A DNA stretch of 64,000 nucleotides from UBA6522 sp965262365 (GTDB taxonomy: Bacteria > Pseudomonadota > Gammaproteobacteria > Steroidobacterales > Rariloculaceae): positions 5,766,001 through 5,830,000 of the forward strand of contig OZ253541.1 in assembly GCA_965262365.1 (NCBI GenBank). Reading direction: 5' to 3'. Below, piece by piece: positions 60,866 through 64,000 of the stretch (positions are counted from its first letter, which is position 1; each line of letters starts with the position of its first letter). Position numbers and translations under genes: made by a program. The notes below the pieces were generated by a model. That model was given only the letters and a program-made list of their open reading frames with translations, was not told where the DNA came from and ran no database searches.

Positions 60866-63202
60866 ATGGATTCCGTGGAACCAACGCTGCAATCGCGCCA
60901 GCCGCTCAAGCATGTCGGCAAGCCATGCAGGCGTGGCGACCTGGTCGACAAAGTCACGGGCAAGATGGTCTATGGAACTGATGTCACGCTACCGGGAATG
61001 TTGCATGGCAAGGCGCTTCGGTCGCCCTATCCCCACGCGCGAATTGTTTCCATAGACGTTGATCGTGCCAGGCAGCTCCCGGGGGTGAGCATTGCGATCA
61101 CCGCTGATGATTTGCCGGCCTATCGATTTGGCTCCTCAATTCGCGACGAGCCGTTTCTCGCTCGCGACAAGGTTCGCTACGCAGGTGAGCCGGTCGCTGC
61201 AGTGGCCGCAAGCAGTGAAGCAATCGCTCGGAAAGCGATCGATCTGATTGATGTGGAATACGAAGAGCTACCCGGCGTCCATGATGTACTGGAGGCAATG
61301 CAGCCCGACAGCGTGTTGGTCCATGAGGACATGGATCAGTACGAAATGGAAGGAACATACAACCGTTGTCCCGGTACGAATATTGTCGGGCACACCAAGA
61401 TTCGGCGTCGGGATATTGAGCTGGGATTTGGCGAATCGGATGAAATCCATGAGGATATCTTTACAACACAGTATGTCCAGCATTGTTCGATGGAGCCGCA
61501 TGTTGGTATTGCGAAGGTTGATGAGGACGGTAGCGTAACGGTCTGGACAAGCTGCCAGTCGCCCTATAACGCAGTTCGTGACATGGCCAGCGCGCTTGGT
61601 CTCCCATACAACATGGTGCGGATTATCTGCACAGGCGTGGGCGGCGGTTTTGGCGGGAAAAACTTTCTTCGTGTTGAACCGTTGATCGTAGCGCTGGCCA
61701 TGCATACCAACGGAAGACCGGTGAAAGTAGCGTTTACGAGAGATGAGGAATTCATCGCAAGCGTTTGCAAGCACCCTGTGCACCTGACGTTCAAGACCGG
61801 CGTCAAACGAGACGGCACGATCGTCGCACGCAAGATTACGGCTATCTTCGATACCGGTGGCTACGCCGATACGGGTCCGCTAGTGGCACGCAATGGTGCG
61901 TTCAGTGGAACCGGGCCCTATCGGATTCCTCATGTTTGGGTCGATTCCTACTGCGTTTACACGAACAATCCCATAGGAGGTTCGTTCAGGGGTTTCGGTG
62001 TGCCGCAGCTCACCTGGGCACATGAGTCTCAGATGGACATGATAGCCACCAGGTTGGGCATCGACCCGGTGGATATACGAATGCGCAACCTTTACAACCT
62101 CGGTGACAAGACCTGTACAGGAGAGGTGCTTCGCACGTGCGTGGGTGTAAAGGATACGCTTCGTCTCGCCGTAGACCTTTCCGCTCGACAAATGCGGCGT
62201 GAGAATTCCGGCAACTCCGGGGTAGTGCGTGGGCGAGGCATCGCGACCATGCACAAGCTGACAAATACGCCTTCGACGTCGTCCGTGATCATAAAGATGC
62301 ACGCGGATGGCTCCGTCAACATTTTGTGCAGTACCGTTGAACTGGGACAGGGTATCTATACTGCGTTAAGCCAGATTGTCGCCGAACGACTTGGCGTTCC
62401 CACGGAGCAACTCAGGTTCAGAACTCCCGATACCGACTATACGCCGTTCGATCAGTCGACCAGCGGCAGTCGGTCCGTCTTTCACAGCGGCAATGCTCTG
62501 ATTCGAGCCGCCGACGATCTCGCGGGGAAACTGTGCAGGATGGCTGCACCGCTGCTTGACTGCCCACTCGAGTCGTTGACCTACCGAGATGGTGCCGTCT
62601 GCGTCAGGAATTCAAACAAGTTCATGACGCCAAAGGAAATCATTGCGGGTCATTTTGGTCCGCGTGGCGCAACCGTGCAGGGAGAAGGGACATTCACTCC
62701 GCCCAACGCCACCCCACCCGATAAGGAAACCGGTCAAACCCCCAAGATGTCGGCATTCTGGATGTATGCGACCCAGATAGCGGATGTCGAGGTTGACCTG
62801 GAAACGGGAAGAGTCAAGGTCTTGAGGATAGTCGCCGCTCACGATGCGGGCACAATCATCAATCCCGAAGGCGCGGAGGGTCAGATAGTCGGAGGGGTGG
62901 TTCAAGGCCTCGGTGCGACGCTTTGCGAGGAGATGCACGTTACGGACGGCGTCGTCACAAATCCTACCTTTGTCGACTACAAATTGCCGACAACCATGGA
63001 TATTCCTGAAATAGTCACAGGATTCGTTGATTCCTTCCATGACGAAGGTCCCTTCGGCGCCAAGGGATTGTCGGAACCGGCGCTTGCGCCGACATCAGCC
63101 GCGGTTGGAAACGCTGTTTATGATGCGATTGGCGCTCGTATCACCAGCTTGCCCATCACTCCCGAAAAAATATTGCACGCCCTGAGTCGGGACGGAGCAT
63201 AG
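60866..63202 (+). CDS. Molybdenum hydroxylase (xanthine dehydrogenase family), large molybdopterin subunit
   Basis: A 778-residue protein with a short N-terminal alpha/beta hammerhead (VTGKMVYGTDVTLPGML..RSPYPHARI) and the Mo-binding domain: GVGGGFGGKNFL, GSFRGFGVPQ, the ELGQGIYTALSQIVAE helix and the catalytic glutamate Glu737 in GAKGLSEPALAP. This family hydroxylates N-heterocycles, aldehydes, purines or oxidises CO; the SFRGFG loop is not the CO-dehydrogenase AYRCSFR loop. Small and medium subunit genes follow. Substrate unknown. Confidence 0.92.
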   Translation: MDSVEPTLQSRQPLKHVGKPCRRGDLVDKVTGKMVYGTDVTLPGMLHGKALRSPYPHARIVSIDVDRARQLPGVSIAITADDLPAYRFGSSIRDEPFLARDKVRYAGEPVAAVAASSEAIARKAIDLIDVEYEELPGVHDVLEAMQPDSVLVHEDMDQYEMEGTYNRCPGTNIVGHTKIRRRDIELGFGESDEIHEDIFTTQYVQHCSMEPHVGIAKVDEDGSVTVWTSCQSPYNAVRDMASALGLPYNMVRIICTGVGGGFGGKNFLRVEPLIVALAMHTNGRPVKVAFTRDEEFIASVCKHPVHLTFKTGVKRDGTIVARKITAIFDTGGYADTGPLVARNGAFSGTGPYRIPHVWVDSYCVYTNNPIGGSFRGFGVPQLTWAHESQMDMIATRLGIDPVDIRMRNLYNLGDKTCTGEVLRTCVGVKDTLRLAVDLSARQMRRENSGNSGVVRGRGIATMHKLTNTPSTSSVIIKMHADGSVNILCSTVELGQGIYTALSQIVAERLGVPTEQLRFRTPDTDYTPFDQSTSGSRSVFHSGNALIRAADDLAGKLCRMAAPLLDCPLESLTYRDGAVCVRNSNKFMTPKEIIAGHFGPRGATVQGEGTFTPPNATPPDKETGQTPKMSAFWMYATQIADVEVDLETGRVKVLRIVAAHDAGTIINPEGAEGQIVGGVVQGLGATLCEEMHVTDGVVTNPTFVDYKLPTTMDIPEIVTGFVDSFHDEGPFGAKGLSEPALAPTSAAVGNAVYDAIGARITSLPITPEKILHALSRDGA

Positions 63203-63234
63203 AGCATCGGGCCTACTGCCGAGACTGGAAGATC

Positions 63235-63741
63235 ATGAGCCCATTCAAGAAATTGGCAATTACCATCAATGGTGAGCCGCATGATCTCGAGATACCGGTA
63301 AACACCACGCTTATTGATCTGATCAACAACGATCTCGGCTTGATCGGCACCAAGGATGGCTGCCGACAAGGCGTTTGCGGCGCTTGTACGGTGCTCGTTG
63401 ATGATATACCCGTCCGATCCTGTCTGGCATTGGCGGTTCGATTCCAGGGAAAGCACATTACGACGGTAGAAGGGCTGCGGGACGCTGGGCGTCTACATCC
63501 GTTGCAGCAGGCATTCATCGATAACGGGGCCGTGCAGTGTGGTTACTGCACTCCGGGATTCTTGATGATGGCTGTCGCGTTCCTGAAAGAAAACCCGACT
63601 CCGACGGAGGAGGAAATTCGGGAAGCGCTGGTCGGCAACATATGTCGATGTACCGGGTATTCGGGTAGCGTTCGAGCCGTGATGGAAGTAGCCAGGAATC
63701 GAGCGATGGTCCAGGCAAGCGCGCCTGAGGTCTGGCCATGA
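63235..63741 (+). CDS. Molybdenum hydroxylase small [2Fe-2S] subunit
   Basis: A 168-residue protein with the plant-ferredoxin-type cluster (GCRQGVCGACTVLVDD ... RSC) and the second [2Fe-2S] domain (CGYCTPGF ... CRCTGYSG) of the xanthine dehydrogenase family. It relays electrons from the Mo subunit to FAD. It overlaps the next gene by 4 bp (ATGA). Confidence 0.95.
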   Translation: MSPFKKLAITINGEPHDLEIPVNTTLIDLINNDLGLIGTKDGCRQGVCGACTVLVDDIPVRSCLALAVRFQGKHITTVEGLRDAGRLHPLQQAFIDNGAVQCGYCTPGFLMMAVAFLKENPTPTEEEIREALVGNICRCTGYSGSVRAVMEVARNRAMVQASAPEVWP

Positions 63742-64000
63742 GCTTGCCGGATTTTGAGTATTTTGCGCCGGAATCGGTTGAACAGGCGGTCGCCTTGCGG
63801 CAGCAGTTTGGCGACGATGCGTTGGTGATGGCAGGCGGACTCGCGGTTGTTATCCTCCTGCGCGAACGCCTTGTGGAACCTCGCGCAATAATCAGCTTGT
63901 CGGAAATTCCCCAGCTCCGGCGAATAGATTTGAACGGCCGGTATTTGCGCATTGGCGCCGCCGTGACCCATAGCGAAATAGTGTGCTCCGAGCAGATACG
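63738..64000 (+). CDS. Molybdenum hydroxylase FAD-binding medium subunit, N-terminal part (cut by window end)
   Basis: The start (MSLPDFEYFAPESVEQAVAL) and the FAD-binding AGGLAVVILLRERLVEP and RIGAAVTHSEI follow the family of CO dehydrogenase / xanthine dehydrogenase FAD subunits. It starts inside the stop of the small-subunit gene. The rest is beyond the window. Confidence 0.9.
   Translation, partial: MSLPDFEYFAPESVEQAVALRQQFGDDALVMAGGLAVVILLRERLVEPRAIISLSEIPQLRRIDLNGRYLRIGAAVTHSEIVCSEQI

Noticed and set aside
1..64000. tRNA, rRNA, prophage, integrase or insertion sequence
   Set aside because: No gene or terminal repeat supporting any of these was found in intergenic regions or reading frames.

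Overview
The window is a 64 kb, GC-rich, gene-dense bacterial segment with no rRNA, tRNA, transposase, integrase or CRISPR array that I can see. Several traits fit a free-living or host-associated gammaproteobacterium-like organism: a CusCBA Cu/Ag exporter, CopCD, an AvtA-type aminotransferase, a TonB-dependent receptor of the IVVTGSRI type, DUF6152 proteins, and Sec/Tat/lipoprotein signals of Gram-negative type. The taxonomy is inference. The base composition looks lower in GC from about 37.7 kb onward than in the 1-33 kb part; this is a judgement by eye, not a calculation.

Region 1 (1-12 kb) is housekeeping. It holds a mevalonate-pathway cluster (end of phosphomevalonate kinase, an HMG-CoA reductase fused to mevalonate kinase, type I IPP isomerase, convergent HMG-CoA synthase) with phosphatidylserine synthase. 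CopC/CopD follow, then an NAD-dependent formate dehydrogenase operon (fdsG, fdsB, fdsD, fdhD plus an FMN 2-hydroxyacid dehydrogenase). In that operon the catalytic gene fdsA is reduced to its two ends joined in frame.

Region 2 (12-26.5 kb) is mixed and partly decayed. It contains an AvtA-like aminotransferase, a VapBC-type toxin-antitoxin pair, an M23 peptidase remnant, a lipoprotein pair, a saccharopine-dehydrogenase-like enzyme with a DUF2269 membrane protein, an NHL-repeat protein, a FolK-FolP fusion, a cytochrome c, two heavily deleted pseudogenes (sialate O-acetylesterase and sulfatase), DUF6152 modules, an FKBP lipoprotein and a cysteine-desulfurase-like enzyme.

Region 3 (26.5-40.7 kb) carries a His/Cys-rich small secreted protein followed by cusC-cusB-cusA, a threonine-dehydratase-like enzyme, another DUF6152 pair, a prolyl oligopeptidase and a TonB-dependent receptor.

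Region 4 (40.7-64 kb) is the most unusual part. Twelve genes run co-directionally on the minus strand from 57660 to 40769: three tandem M14 metallopeptidases, a SoxC-like molybdoenzyme with a SoxD-like cytochrome, a methyltransferase, an exported amidohydrolase, a HisC-like aminotransferase, a split TPP-dependent 2-oxo-acid decarboxylase, an aldehyde dehydrogenase and a 2OG-Fe(II) oxygenase. Diverging from them on the plus strand are a CobW GTPase, an IclR regulator, a DUF169 protein and a three-subunit molybdenum hydroxylase that runs off the window end. Read together, this looks like a catabolic island: peptide cleavage, transamination, decarboxylation, aldehyde oxidation, and oxidation of an inorganic or organic sulfur product. 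The substrate is unknown; a sulfonated amino acid is one testable guess. The three M14 copies are a recent tandem amplification, and the middle copy is a mosaic of its neighbours.
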